From the NCBI RefSeq assembly GCF_018446385.1, contig NC_055997.1, positions 39,126,254 through 39,190,253 on the forward strand: a stretch of DNA of 64,000 nt. Reading direction: 5' to 3'. The stretch is from Zingiber officinale (lineage: Eukaryota; Streptophyta; Magnoliopsida; Zingiberales; Zingiberaceae). The notes under the pieces were generated by a model, which was given only the letters and a program-made list of their open reading frames with translations, made no database searches and was not told the DNA's origin. This document shows positions 46,997 to 58,496 of this stretch, piece after piece. Made by a program: the position numbers and the translations under genes. Positions within the stretch are counted from its first letter, which is position 1. Every line of letters begins with the position of its first letter.

Positions 46997-48101
46997 TGTT
47001 GGTGCAGCGGAGACCGATAAGAGGGGGGTGAATTGCCTGCAAGTAAAAACTAAAACCCTCCTCAACCAATTTAAACTGAAATAGATGCAATAGCTACAAG
47101 ATGAAACAAAACTTAAAGTATGAACAGAAAAGAAAGACTCAGCTATTTTAACCTGGTTACAACCAAGAAGGTTGTTAATCCAGGACGATGAAAGCGCACT
47201 AAGAAACTCCTTCTCTGAAGGCGGAGAAGCCTTTTACACTTTGTAGAGCACAAAACTATTGCTTAACTAGACAGTACAAGAGTTGAAATTCGTTCGTATT
47301 CAGTATTCTGTAAAGCTACCCGAGACCCTCTTTATATAGGGGTTCTCGAGCTTATCAGATCACCTGATCCTTCGGGATCAGGTTTGACTCGAGAGGGATC
47401 GGTCGACCGATCCCCAGGTTCGGTCGACCAAACCTACTGTACCTGCCAAGCTTTCCGTCCAGGTGTAGTCTCTGTGGATCGAGCTCAGGTTCGGTCGACC
47501 GATCATTGTGTTCGGTCGACCGATCGGCCAACGGTCTTCCTCTGCGCTGGCCCGATCAAAACGCTCGACTGAGTCTCTGGATAAACGTTGGTTCGATCGA
47601 CCGATCAAGGGGTTCGGTCGACCGATCAGTCCCCCAACGGCTTGCTTGCTGACGTGGCTTCTGACGTGTCACCAGCGGTTGGTTTTCTGAGGATTGGTGT
47701 TCGGTCGACCGATCAATAGGTTCGGTCGACCGAACCGTTGACAAGTCAACTCCAGTTGACTTGCTCCGGTTAGCTCCTTGGGTGATTGTGGCCCACCGGA
47801 ATAGGGCTCACCCGAACCCAATTCCCGGCCTTCTCCTCGAGCAGGCTTCCGTACGGCTTCTCGTCCCTCGAACGCCGCGCACGTTCTTCTCGCTCCACCG
47901 GAGTACTCTTCCGCAGCTCTCTCGTCCTTCGGACGCACCGAGCCCGTCGACTCCCTTCCCGTGTCGTCCTTCTCGCTAGCTGCGTCTTCCGCTCGACTTC
48001 CTGTGCTCCTAAGTTCCTGCACACTTAGACACAGGGGTCAGACAAAACGCAGGACCTAACTAACTTGGTTGATCACATCAAAACTACCACGGGGTCCAAC
48101 A
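46997..48101 (-). repeat. Left (3') LTR of the younger gag-only element
   Basis: 1,105 bp, TGTTGGTG...CCAACA. TATA box TATATAAA (minus, 47331-47338). The U3 side (47401-47731) carries the paired GGTCGACC palindromes described separately. Confidence 0.93.
47401..47731 (-). promoter_or_regulatory. U3 array of four palindrome pairs with exact 21-bp offset (left LTR)
   Basis: GGTCGACC or one-base variants start at 47401/47422, 47493/47514, 47595/47616 and 47703/47724. Every pair is offset by 21 bp. The extended word GTTCGGTCGACCGAAC is a 16-bp palindrome. The array lies 63-400 bp upstream of the TATA box. A dimeric DNA-binding factor is a reasonable guess; no factor is known to me. Confidence 0.85.
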
Positions 48102-48692
48102 ATCTCCCCCTTTTTGATGTGCATCAACCCAAGTTCAAGTTAGGGTAAAACAGACATAAGAAGTAATTTTAAAGAAAAATTACTAAACTAGTATATTAAG
48201 CATAATTTTTGCAATAAGTAAAATTGCAACAATATTTAGAAAGAATATTAAAAATTTAAAGCTTCCTAACTCCCCCTAAACTTGTACTTTTCTTTATTCT
48301 CCCCCTTTGATCACAACAAAAACGGGGGCAAACAAGTTACAGAAGTTGAAGTAGGTTTTAACTTAAAAAAAAATTCTAAAAAAAATTCTAAGTTAAGATG
48401 AATTTTTTCAGAATTTTCAAAGGAAAATTTTTAAGTTAAAATTTCAAGAAACAATTTTTCTAGAAAAAAGTATTTAAAGAGTTCCTAAGGATATGTTTAA
48501 AAACTTTTTAAAGCATTGTTTAATTCTAATATTAATGCTTTTATCAGAAGGTTAATTAAACATTTTTATTTCGATATTTCGGCTTCCAGGTCGTGGCGAG
48601 GCACTAGGCCTTCTTGGTTATTGGAGCAACAACCACTTCCTTAGACAAAGCTTCCATAAAGAAACTCAAAGTTTAATTTTATCACTGTAAAA

Positions 48693-50147
48693 TTAATCAA
48701 GTACAGATTTTGGAACCCAGTAAAGGTTCCTTCCTACAGGATTCTTTAAAAACATAGAGGGTATATAACTTTTAGGAATTTTCCTAAGTTGACCCTGATG
48801 TTGTTTAATGTACCAATTCAATTTTCCATAAATTCTAACTTTTGATTTTGGAAATCTATTTAAGCATGCATCAGTTTTTAATTTTTCAATTTCTAATTTT
48901 AAATTATCATTTTCTGATTTTAGATGATCATACATTTCTAACGGGCATGCTCTTACTAGGTTCAACTTTAGTTCAGCATTCTCTTTTTCTAATTGATCTA
49001 ACTCTCTAGAAAGAGACTTGATAAATTTAAAAGATTGAGTTGGGGTTAGATTGCGTACCTTACTTACTTGTTCTGGTGACGCTCCCCCTTCACTGCTGCT
49101 TGCTTCTTCTGATGTTCCTCCCCCTTCATCAATGCTCATTTCTGAGCTAGATGTTTCTTCTAGCTGATGGTTGGCTATCAGTGCTAATCCCGAGAATTCT
49201 TCGACTTCTGACTCGGAGGATGAAGAGTCGTCCTATGTCGCCTTCAGATTTTTGTGCTTGGAGGAATCTAGTTTCTTGTACTTGGTCTTTGTCTTCTCCT
49301 TTTGCTTGCTCTTCAATTTCGGGCAGTTATCCTTGATATGCCCTTCTTCGTTGCAGTTGTAGCAACGAATCGTTCTTCTTTTTCTCTCATGCCTCTGCGA
49401 TCTAAATTTGTTAGATTTAAAAAATTTATTGAAGCGTCTTACCAGTAGTGCCGCTTCTGATTCATCGACCGAGGCTTCGGAGTCAGAACTGTTGATTTTT
49501 GCCTTTAAGGCAATGTTTTGACTGATCTTCTCTACTCCATTGAGCTCTGAAACTCGAGATTCATGAAGTTCAAAAGTGGGAAATAATTGTTCTAAACTAC
49601 TTACCTCGAGGTCCTTAGAGATGTAGTACGCATCTACTAAGGAGACCCACTCTGGAGTTCTGGGGAAGGCGTTGAGTGCATACCGGATAGGGTCACGGTT
49701 CGTTACCTCTTCTCCAAGATTAGTTAGTTGCGTGATCAGCTCTTTGATCCTTGCTTGGAGCTGCGCTACCTTCTCACCTTGGTTCATTCGGAGGTTCGTC
49801 AACTGGTTCCGGAGGATGTCGCGCCTCGCTAGCTTCGCTTCGGAGGTACCTTCGTGGAGCTCCAGGAATTTCTCCTAGAGATCTTTCGCGGAGTCGTAAC
49901 TTCCGATCCGATTTACCTCCTGTGGTGGCAGTACACTGAGTAGATGGAACTCAGCCTTTCCGTTGGCGACGAAGTCTACTTGCTCCTTCTTACTCCATGT
50001 GTTTTCTTCTTTATCTTTCGGCGCTGCAAAACCATATTTCATAGTAATTAAAATATCAAAGTCTGTTTTAAAGAATACCTCCATTTTTTGCTTCCATGTA
50101 GTGAAATCTCCGTCGAACTTCGGGGGATGGATGTTCGTGCCGGCCAT
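48693..50147 (-). pseudogene. Gag gene of the younger gag-only element, two premature stops
   Basis: One frame of 485 codons from the ATG at 50147, 50 bp after the primer site. It has a UBN2/copia-type N-terminal domain (start MAGTNIHPPKFDGDFTTWKQ), a zinc knuckle CYNCNEEGHIKDNC (CX2CX4HX4C, near 49320-49366), an acidic Ser-rich stretch, a coiled coil (about 49040-48860) and a basic C-terminus. In-frame stops are at 49875-49877 and 49233-49235. Gag would package RNA in a cytoplasmic particle; this copy is broken, but the zinc knuckle is intact. Confidence 0.88.
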
Positions 50148-50196
50148 TGTTCTGATCTTTGTGCTTCAGATGGCGGTTAGTCCCTCTGAGACTGTT

Positions 50197-50210
50197 GGGC
50201 TCTGATACCA
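50197..50210 (-). other. Primer binding site of the younger gag-only element
   Basis: TGGTATCAGAGCCC on the minus strand, two bases from the right LTR; initiator Met tRNA type. Confidence 0.9.
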
Positions 50211-50212
50211 CT

Positions 50213-51318
50213 TGTTGGTGCAGCGGAGACCGGCAAGAGGGGGGTGAATTGCCTGTAAGTAAAAACTAAAACCCTCCTCAACCAATTTAAACTGAAATAG
50301 ATGCAATAGCTACAAGATGAAACAAAACTTAAAGTATGAACAGAAAAGAAAGACTCAGCTATTTTAACCTGGTTACAACCAAGAAGGTTGTTAATCCAGG
50401 GCGATGAAAGCGCACTAAGAAACTTCTTCTCTGAAGGCGGAGAAGCCTTTTACACTTTGTAGAGCACAGAACTATTGCTTAACTAGACAGTACAAGAGTT
50501 GAAATTCGTTCGTATTCAGTATTCTGTAAAGATACCCGAGACCCTCTTTATATAGGGGTTCTCGAGCTTATCAGATCACCTGATCCTTCGGGACCAGGTT
50601 TGACTCGAGAGGGATCGGTCGACCGATCCCCAGGTTCGGTCGACCGAACCTGCTGTACCTGTCAAGCTTTCTGTCCAGGTGCAGTCTCTGTGGATCGAGC
50701 TCAGGTTCGGTCGATCGATCATTGTGTTCGGTCGACCGATCAGCCAACGGTCTTCCTCTGCACTGGCCCGATCAAAACGCTCGACTGAGTCTCTAGATAA
50801 ACGTTGGTTCGGTCGACCGATCAAGGGGTTCGGTCGACCGATCAGTCCCCCAACGACTGGCTTGCTGACGTGGCTTTTAACGTGTCACCAGCGGTTGGTC
50901 TTCTGAGGATTGGTGTTCGGTCGACCGATCAATAGGTTCGATCGACCGAACCGTTGACAAGTCAACTCTAGTTGACTTGCTCCGGTTCGGCTCCTTGGGT
51001 GATTGCGACCCACCGGAATAGGGCTCACCCGAACCCAATTCCCGGCCTTCTCCTCGAGCAGGCTTCCGTCCGGCTTCTCGTCCCTCGAACGCCGCGCACG
51101 TTCTTCTTGCTCCACCGGAGTACTCTTCCGCAGCTCTCTCGTCCTTCGGACTCACCGAGCCCGTCGGCTCCCTTCCCGTGTCGTCCTTCTCGCTAGCTGC
51201 GTCTTCCGCTCGACTTCCTGTGCTCCTAAGTTCCTGCACACTTAGACACAGGGGTCAGACAAAACGCAGGACCTAACTAACTTGGTTGATCACATCAAAA
51301 CTACCACGGGGTCCAACA
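50213..51318 (-). repeat. Right (5') LTR of the younger gag-only element
   Basis: 1,106 bp. TATA TATATAAA (minus, 50547-50554). Palindrome pairs start at 50617/50638, 50709/50730, 50811/50832 and 50919/50940, all offset by 21 bp. Where one LTR has a one-base variant of GGTCGACC (47595, 50709, 50940), the other has the perfect word. Confidence 0.93.
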
Positions 51319-51807
51319 ACTTGAATACCTCAAGTTAAAGGAAACTTACACTTGAGCTGCAATAAGAACTTCATAGACATATCCATGTATGTAGAGAACC
51401 ATATGAAGTCTTATAGCAGGTCACTCCAATGAACTAGTTAACATAACTAGCATTTATGTTTAACTCTCAACATTCCAATGTGTCAAGCTAGTGAGTAACA
51501 GCTGCTTGATTAGATCAAGAAGTATAACTCGTGCTAGTCTTATAGAATTAATAATGTCTGAATATATCAATTCATTGACTAGGGAATGTTTTAATACTTT
51601 CATAATTACACATGTAGAGATACTCACTAGTTGTGATCTAATCACAAGTTCTCTCATGCTATGAATTGTATTATGGATATTCAATAAATGAGTTTAAGAT
51701 CATTCAAAAACATAAGCAATGCACACTTAAATACTAAATCTTTATTTATCAAAATAAATGGTATAAACCATAAGACGATTGTCTTAGAAGACCTCTCAAA
51801 CATAACA
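51319..51807 (-). repeat. Left LTR of copia B, second part
   Basis: It continues the copia B LTR (ACTTGAATACCTCAAG; compare 54790 onward) and ends CATAACA. Confidence 0.85.
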
Positions 51808-53445
51808 TACTCCCACTTGGCCTAATGTCAATCGCTACGATGTCCCAAACTGTAAGCCTGGATGTGACTCTCAAACTTATTTTATGGTAGAGCCTTTGTC
51901 AAAAAATTCACTAGGTTCCTTTTGGTGGGAAGTTTTTTAAGTTGTATTTCTTTCTTACTTATGATCTCCCTGATTAGATGATAGAGGTGAAGTACATGTT
52001 TGGATCGCTAGTGAGACCTGGGTTCCTTAGCTCCAGTGTTATCACAGTAGACTGGTAATGCTTCAACAATGGTCACAACCACTCTTGGTTTAGTGATGAC
52101 TTCTTAATCCAAATTACTTCCTTTGCTTCTTCCAAAACTACAATGTATTCCACCTCACAAGTAGAATCTGCTATGGTATCTTATTTAGTACTCTTTTAGC
52201 TAACTACGTCTCCATTCAATGTGAATATATATCTAGACTGGGACTTGGAGTCATCCTTGTTTATTTGGAAGCTAGTATCCGTATACTTGCGTATAATTAT
52301 ATCACCATCTCCATATACAAAGAATATATCCTTAGTTCTTCTCAAGTACTTAAGGATTATCTTAACAACCATCCAATGATCTTAGATCTGACTGGTATCT
52401 ACTTATAACACTTAAAGCATATGATATATTAGACATTGTACATAACATAGCATACATGATAAATTCTATCTCAGATGCATAGGAAATCATATTCATGTAA
52501 ATCCTCTCGTCTTCTGTGCGTGGGCACATAGATTTTGAAAGGTGAATTTCATGTCTCATGGGTATAAAATCTTTCTTAGATTCAGACATACTAAACCATT
52601 TTAGTACTCCATCTATATATATAGACTATGAAAAACCAAACAACATTTTTAGTCCATCTCTATAGATCTTCATCTAGAGGATGTAAGTTGCTTCTCCTAT
52701 GTCTTTCATCGAGAAAATCTTGGACAACCAAATATTAACTGACTGTAGAACTGGCATGTCATTTTCTATGAGTAATATATCATTAACATATAATATTAGG
52801 AATATGACTATACTCTCACTAACCTTTTGGTATACACAAGGTTTGTCAAGATTTTATGAGAAATCAAACTCTTTTATTGCCTGATCAAAATGAATATTCC
52901 AACTCCTAGATGCTTGATTTAGTCTATAAATAGATCGTTGAAGCTTGCATATTTTATTTCTGTCAATAGATGTGAATTCCTCGAGTTGTATCATATATAC
53001 GTCCTCAAGCAAGTTTCCATTATGAAACGTTATTTTTTCATTTCCATCTTCCATATCTCATAATCATAATGAGCTAATATGGCTAGGAGTATCTAAATGG
53101 AATTAATCATAGCTACTGGTGACAATATTTCATCATAGTAAATTCCTTGCCTTTGACGATATCCCTTACCACAAATCTTGCTTTGTAGGTAATTACATTA
53201 TCATCTATGTCAATTTTTTTCTTGAAAATCCACTTGCATCCAATGGGTGTAATGTCATCAGGTCGACCCACCAAATTCCAAACTTAGTTTTCAAACATGA
53301 AATCCATTTCGGACTTTATGGTTGTACGTCACTTGTCCTTTTGTGAACTTTTTAGAATTTCTTCATAATCAATAGGTTTCTTATCCTTAATGAGTAATAT
53401 ATCATTCAATTTACTTATGAGAGATCCATATCTTTCAAGAATATT
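51808..53445 (-). pseudogene. Copia B pol remnant (reverse transcriptase and RNase H)
   Basis: Minus-strand fragments run from the RT start (about 53340) through a QASRSWN segment (53054-52854), a YVND in place of YVDD near 52785, a segment with SYASEIEFIMYAMLCTMSNISYAL (52589-52362) and an RNase H remnant to about 51830. Many stops and frameshifts. The sequence joins the right LTR directly at 53446, so everything upstream of RT has been deleted. Confidence 0.8.
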
Positions 53446-55189
53446 GTATTGGGGAGTCCGATGCAGTGTGTGCTTAACACATTTTGCAAAATATACAGCT
53501 GAATTAATAAATATGATAATAAAGCTAATTTTATTACAAGACATACACCACACACTTGCAGAAAACAACTCATGCAAACATAATCATAAAACAAAAACTT
53601 TTATGAATAATAATTATTATAGGTGTACCTTACAAATGATGCGAAGGAAAAAGGGCATCAACTTAGCGATGTCCACGGACCTCGCCTCTATTCGTATCCA
53701 TGTCAAGATCTTGAAGACAACTCCAATAAGCAACAAGATTCACCTCTGATTGGTACTAGCCAAGCGTGGAATCAATGTGATCTAAGAGAAGGAAGAAGAA
53801 GCGAAGAAGCTTGAGGAAGAAAATCTTCTTTGGCTTCTTGGTGGGCAGCGACAGAGAGAGGAGAGGAGAGATAGAGAGGCTAGGTTTCAAAAACCTAAAA
53901 CAATGAATGATGAATTGGTTCATATTAATTTCTCCCTTCTATATCAATATATAATTTCTCTTGATGAGTTGGATTATAAAATCAAAATTTAGCCCAAATT
54001 CCTTAACCAAAATTTGGCTCATTAACCTTTTAGTTTAGTTCACAAGCAAACCAACTTGGTTTAAACCCAACCAATTTGGTTCATTACTAAATCAAATAGG
54101 GTTAAACTCTTCCATAAGAGATGTGACACATCCACGCTTCTGTTACAATAAAATAGCTTTCATATTTTCCCTTCATCTAGTATAACGAAACATCTTATCT
54201 CTTGATCTGAAAATCAAATTCTCAAACTTATTTTATGTCCTTTAGATACTCTTAGTATGTGTAACCTAATAGATTCTCGATTTTTCTTGTCCATCAATAA
54301 TTAACTATATAATTATGAATTGATCATGAATAACACTTAGTAGTATATCATGATCCCTAATTAACCGAAAAATCATAGTTGATTCGAGAACTAGTTCTGA
54401 ATCCTTAAGTAGCTTTAGTGAGTCATGCCTGGTTCCTTTCACTTATCTTATACCCATTTGATTTAGAACATGATCTATGTGGCTATCCCTACTAAACTAA
54501 CTATGTCACATCTAGGCCAAGTAATATTAACTCGTCCCATGGATTTAAATTACTCCTTTATGTGTCTAAGAGTCGCACATTCTTAACATGTTTTGATTTA
54601 CAAAGACTAAGTAACAATCTTAATAAGTGGTCATAGGGTATACATCTCCTCGCAAGAAGTGATGAATTCTCTATGAACTATCCAAACACCTTTGGTTATT
54701 TTAACTTATACCTAATCATCTTGAATTCACATCTCCAAGGAGATGCTTTTCTTAAGGATCAAAGTATAAAACTCCATGACCAAGGTGGCTTGAATACCTC
54801 AAGTCAAAGGAAACTTCTATTCGAGTTGTAGTAAGAACTTCATAGACATATCCATGTATGTTGAGAACCATATAAATCCTTACAGCAGATTACTCCAATA
54901 AACTAGTTACCATAACTAACATCCACGCTTAACTTTTAACATCCCAATGTCTCCAGCTAGTCAGTGTAGTTACTTGATTAGATCAAGGACTATAATCCAT
55001 GCTAGCCTCATAAAATTGATAATGTCTGAATACATAAATTCAATAACTAGTGCATGTTTTAATACCTTCATAATTATACATGTAGAGACACTCACTAATT
55101 GTGATTCAATCACAAGTTCTCCCATGTTATGAATCATATTGCAGATATTCTATAAGTGAGTTTAAGATCATTCAAGCACATAAGTAATG
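53446..55189 (-). repeat. Right LTR of copia B, truncated
   Basis: It aligns to the left LTR from its start to about 100 bp before the end and breaks at 55190, where a gypsy LTR begins. Confidence 0.85.
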
Positions 55190-55802
55190 TGTGATGTGCG
55201 TAGATTATATACATTTTTATGCATGTTTTGACACACATCTACTTATATTTCATCAGCATAATTTATGTTTATTGCACCCTATTTCATTATAATGTCGTAT
55301 TTTTACTCCTTTTATTGGAGATCTACTCTTTGGTTATTTTGATTGATAGGACGTGATTTGGAGAAAAAACGAAGCTTAAATAGAGTCTAGAGCTTCCAAA
55401 GTGTCCGAGCCATATGGAACTCACATGGGCATGCGAAAATCAAATTTTTCCCATGTTCTGGCCGTGTGTAATCCACACGGCCATGTGAAATTTTTAGCAC
55501 TGTAGACTGAAACTAAAATGGACATAACTTTGTGCTCGGTTAGAGTTATGGGTTGTTCTTGTAGATAACCTCAAGATATACAATTTTTCTGAACACTTCA
55601 ACTAGAGAAAACCCTATATTGATGGTCTAAAAGACATTGCAATGAGACATAGCCATGTAGAGCCATGCCAACGGCCATGCAACGAGTGTGTGAAATCCAC
55701 ACAGTCGTGTCAATCCACATGGGCCATGTGGAAGTTCTAGAGAAGAAGAAGACTTTGACTGTGTGGACCATACGACCGTGTCACATTTTCAGAGAAGAAG
55801 AA
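55190..55802 (+). repeat. Gypsy LTR fragment, plus orientation
   Basis: It starts TGTGATGTGCGTAGATTATA, the inverse of the end of 56559-58496 (TCTACGCACATCACA). It includes CACGGCCATG-type paired words (55440-55800) and is broken at 55803 by a copia LTR. Confidence 0.75.
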
Positions 55803-56558
55803 TGTTAGTATTAACCCTAGTACCAATTATGAGATGATTGTTAGGGGCTCCTTTTGTATTATATTTCACTTATTAATAAAAGATAAAGTTGGTTATTATA
55901 TTTACTTCATCTCAGTATCGAATGGATAAGTATAATAATGTCCTAGATTAGTAGGTTATAGTCTATAATGTATCAATTGGTTGAATTGATAGTGGGATAT
56001 TGTGGATATATAAAACACTACTCTTAACTATTCCTAGTCAAGCATTAATATACAAGGATAATATTAATGCGTTGAGACTAGTATGTATGTCAACAGATGA
56101 CTTAATCTCACAAGTCATGGATATGAGATATTAGGTTGACACATGGGTATATATTAGAGAATATATACTGAATAACCCGCCATGAGAATGTTTCATGGAA
56201 CATTATATAAGTGTCATAAACATTCTCATATGACTATTGGTATGAATACTCCTTAGACCTGAAGTCACTACGGTTCCTTACATAAGGAGTTATATATTTG
56301 GTATCGACAAATGTCACCTACAACAGGGTGGATCATAAAGTCGATCACTAGATATGTAATAAGTTATGCAGAGGGATGTGAGTGATGTATATGGGATCTA
56401 TCCCTTCCATATGATGGAAGTGATATCTGCAAATCCCTTGATTAGTAGGATATAAGAATGCATGACCATGCTTAAATGAGTCAATATGCGATATTGATCT
56501 TATTTGATTGAGTGTGTCTACGTAGAGATCAAGAAACATAAAGATTGATAAGAGGATG
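55803..56558 (+). repeat. Truncated LTR of the copia A family, opposite orientation
   Basis: It starts TGTTAGTATTAACCCTAG and follows the inverse of 2576-3365 over about 750 bp (for example the GAGTCAATATGCGATATTGA region). It stops where the gypsy LTR begins at 56559. Confidence 0.75.
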
Positions 56559-58496
56559 TGTTACGATTCCGCAAGTGTACAGATTCGTCGTCAGTAATAT
56601 ATAAGATTGTCGAACCACAGGGACTGTTGATTAAGCACTAAAGATGTCACAATGTAAGTTATCTAGATGGTCGAAAGTTGACTTTGACGCTTACAAACTA
56701 ACGAGTGTGATTAAAGAGAGGGAAAGAAGGTTGAGGCGAAGAGAGAAAAGAGAGAGAGAATTGATCTTGGAGGGAATAAGGTTCGGGAGATGGATTCTAG
56801 GATTTCGATTTCATTGTAATACTAGGAGATATCACATAGATTGCTTAGTTTCTACCCTCTATATCTATGCTCTTGCAGGAAGTTAAATTGGTCAATATCC
56901 CTAAGTATCGAATAGAGACGATTCCTGTGAAATCCTGTAACGGTTAACCCCTGTCACGAGGGCACCTCGGTAGATCACGGGAATATATGTCTAGTAAATA
57001 ACAATAAGGATAAAGGTAGAGATTTGGTACGGTTTCCTACTTCCATATGGAGGAACTGCCTCTCCTTTCAAGAGAATGTCCTAGAAGTCCGTGAACGAGT
57101 TACCCTTGTCACCAGGGCCTCTCGGGTATACGATTTAGAGCACTCTTTCTACGAGAGTAGCTCCTTTAAAGGGAATATCCTAGACGTCCAGAAAGGGTTA
57201 CCCCTGTCACTATGGCACCTTGGTCAATATGCTCTAGGACATCCTCTTTGCGTGATTAACAATCCTCCACATCAATCAACTAAGCAAAGAAATATAAATA
57301 TGCATAAACAAGGCATTAACAAGTCATTGAATAGAAATATGACAAATCTAGATAGTTCCACATCTCCATTACATTACAAATACTTCCTAATCCTAGAGGA
57401 GGATATCTACTCCATTGTGAGGGAAGAACAACCCCAAAATATATAGTAAAACATACTTACAACTCTTGATGTGAGAAGAAGGGGAAGAAGAGATGTTTGC
57501 CGAGATTTCCGATGTCTTGGGAATGCCTCCTTGCTTTGGAGATGGATGGAACGTCAAGGGACGACGGTGGATGAAGCTCTAGGGTTTCCCCTGAAGGGGA
57601 GAACCCTTTCCCAAGGAGAGGGACGAAGTCCCGAACCAAAGATGCCCAAAAATAGAGTTCTTGACCCTTTTATAAGCTAAGGCACGGGCGTCGCACGACC
57701 CTTGCCACAGTCATGCGAGATCCGCACGACCAACTACCTTCTCCCTTCGGGTTGAGTGGCACGACCGTGCGAGATCCGCACGGCCGTGTCTTCTTTTGCC
57801 TCTGGCCGCGCTGCACAGTCGTGCCTTCCTTCTGCTCTAGTTACACCGCAGGGTCATGCAAATTGACATGGTTGTACCTTCCTTCTGCTCTGGTTACGCC
57901 ACACGACCATGTGAATTGACACGGCCGTGCCTTCTTTCTGCTCTGGTTACGCCGCACGACCGTGCGAATTGACACACCTCTTGCGCACCCCTTGCCTTGG
58001 CTCTGAATGACTATATTTCATTGCAATATCTTTTACACCATCAAGATGGGGTTTTCTCTAGTTGAAGACTTCATCAAAGTTGTAGATCTTGAAGTTATCT
58101 ACAAATCAGTATAAAGAACATCCCAAAACTCCAACCGAGTATAAAGTTATGGCCATTTTACTTTTGGTCTGCAGTGTTAAAAATTCTACACGGCCTTCAC
58201 ACGGCCTCAACATGCCCCCCACACATCCTTCACACGGTCGTGTGGTCTCCGCACGGCCAGAACCTGCAATAACTTAGTTTTCGCATGCTTGTGACACTCT
58301 GGAAGCTCTAGACTTCATTTAAGCTCCGTTTTGCTCCAAATCAAAACAAGCAAAGAGAAGATCTCCGAACAAAATATAATAGAAGTATGACATTATAAAG
58401 AAATAGAGTGCAATAAACATAGATTATTACAATGAAATACAAGTAGATGTGCATCCAAACATGCATAAAAGTGTATATAATCTACGCACATCACAC
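56559..58496 (-). repeat. 3' LTR of a Ty3/gypsy (Athila/Tat-like) element
   Basis: About 1.94 kb, TGTTACG...CATCACA. TATAAAA on the minus strand at 57668-57674. Upstream are CACGGCCGTG-type pairs at 57706/57725, 57760/57779, 57849/57867 and 57902/57920 (offset 18-19 bp). Repeats of GTTACCCCTGTCAC occur near 56943, 57100 and 57206. The bases after it (58497 on) read on the minus strand as a polypurine-like AAGTCTGGGAG next to GTGATG, which is typical of this lineage. Confidence 0.75.

Larger units (their letters stand above)
46997..51318 (-). mobile_element. Gag-only LTR retrotransposon (TR-GAG type), younger copy, nested in the copia B LTR
   Basis: Perfect target duplication ACTTG (46992-46996 and 51319-51323). 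LTRs are 46997-48101 and 50213-51318, about 97% alike by eye. The primer site is TGGTATCAGAGCCC (minus, 50197-50210) and the polypurine tract lies at 48102-48117. The interior of 2.1 kb codes only for gag. Enzymes for movement must come from another element, by inference a SIRE-like copia, because the gag resembles that group. Confidence 0.93.
45646..55189 (-). mobile_element. Ty1/copia retrotransposon B, internally deleted and hosting a nested element
   Basis: The left LTR is 45646-46996 plus 51319-51807, interrupted by 46997-51318. The interior is 51808-53445 and the right LTR 53446-55189 is cut short by a later insertion. A polypurine-like tract (minus AAGTGGGAGTA) lies at 51808-51818. Gag, protease and integrase are gone; only decayed RT and RNase H remain. 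It is older than the nested element by definition. Confidence 0.85.

Noticed and set aside
47378-48028. Several overlapping frames rich in RST/DRP words, repeated at 50576-51245
   Set aside because: They lie in the LTRs of the gag-only element and arise from the GGTCGACC repeats and GC-rich R/U5 sequence.
57024-57446. 140-residue plus-strand frame
   Set aside because: Lies inside the gypsy LTR and covers its internal GTTACCCCTGTCAC repeats; no domain.
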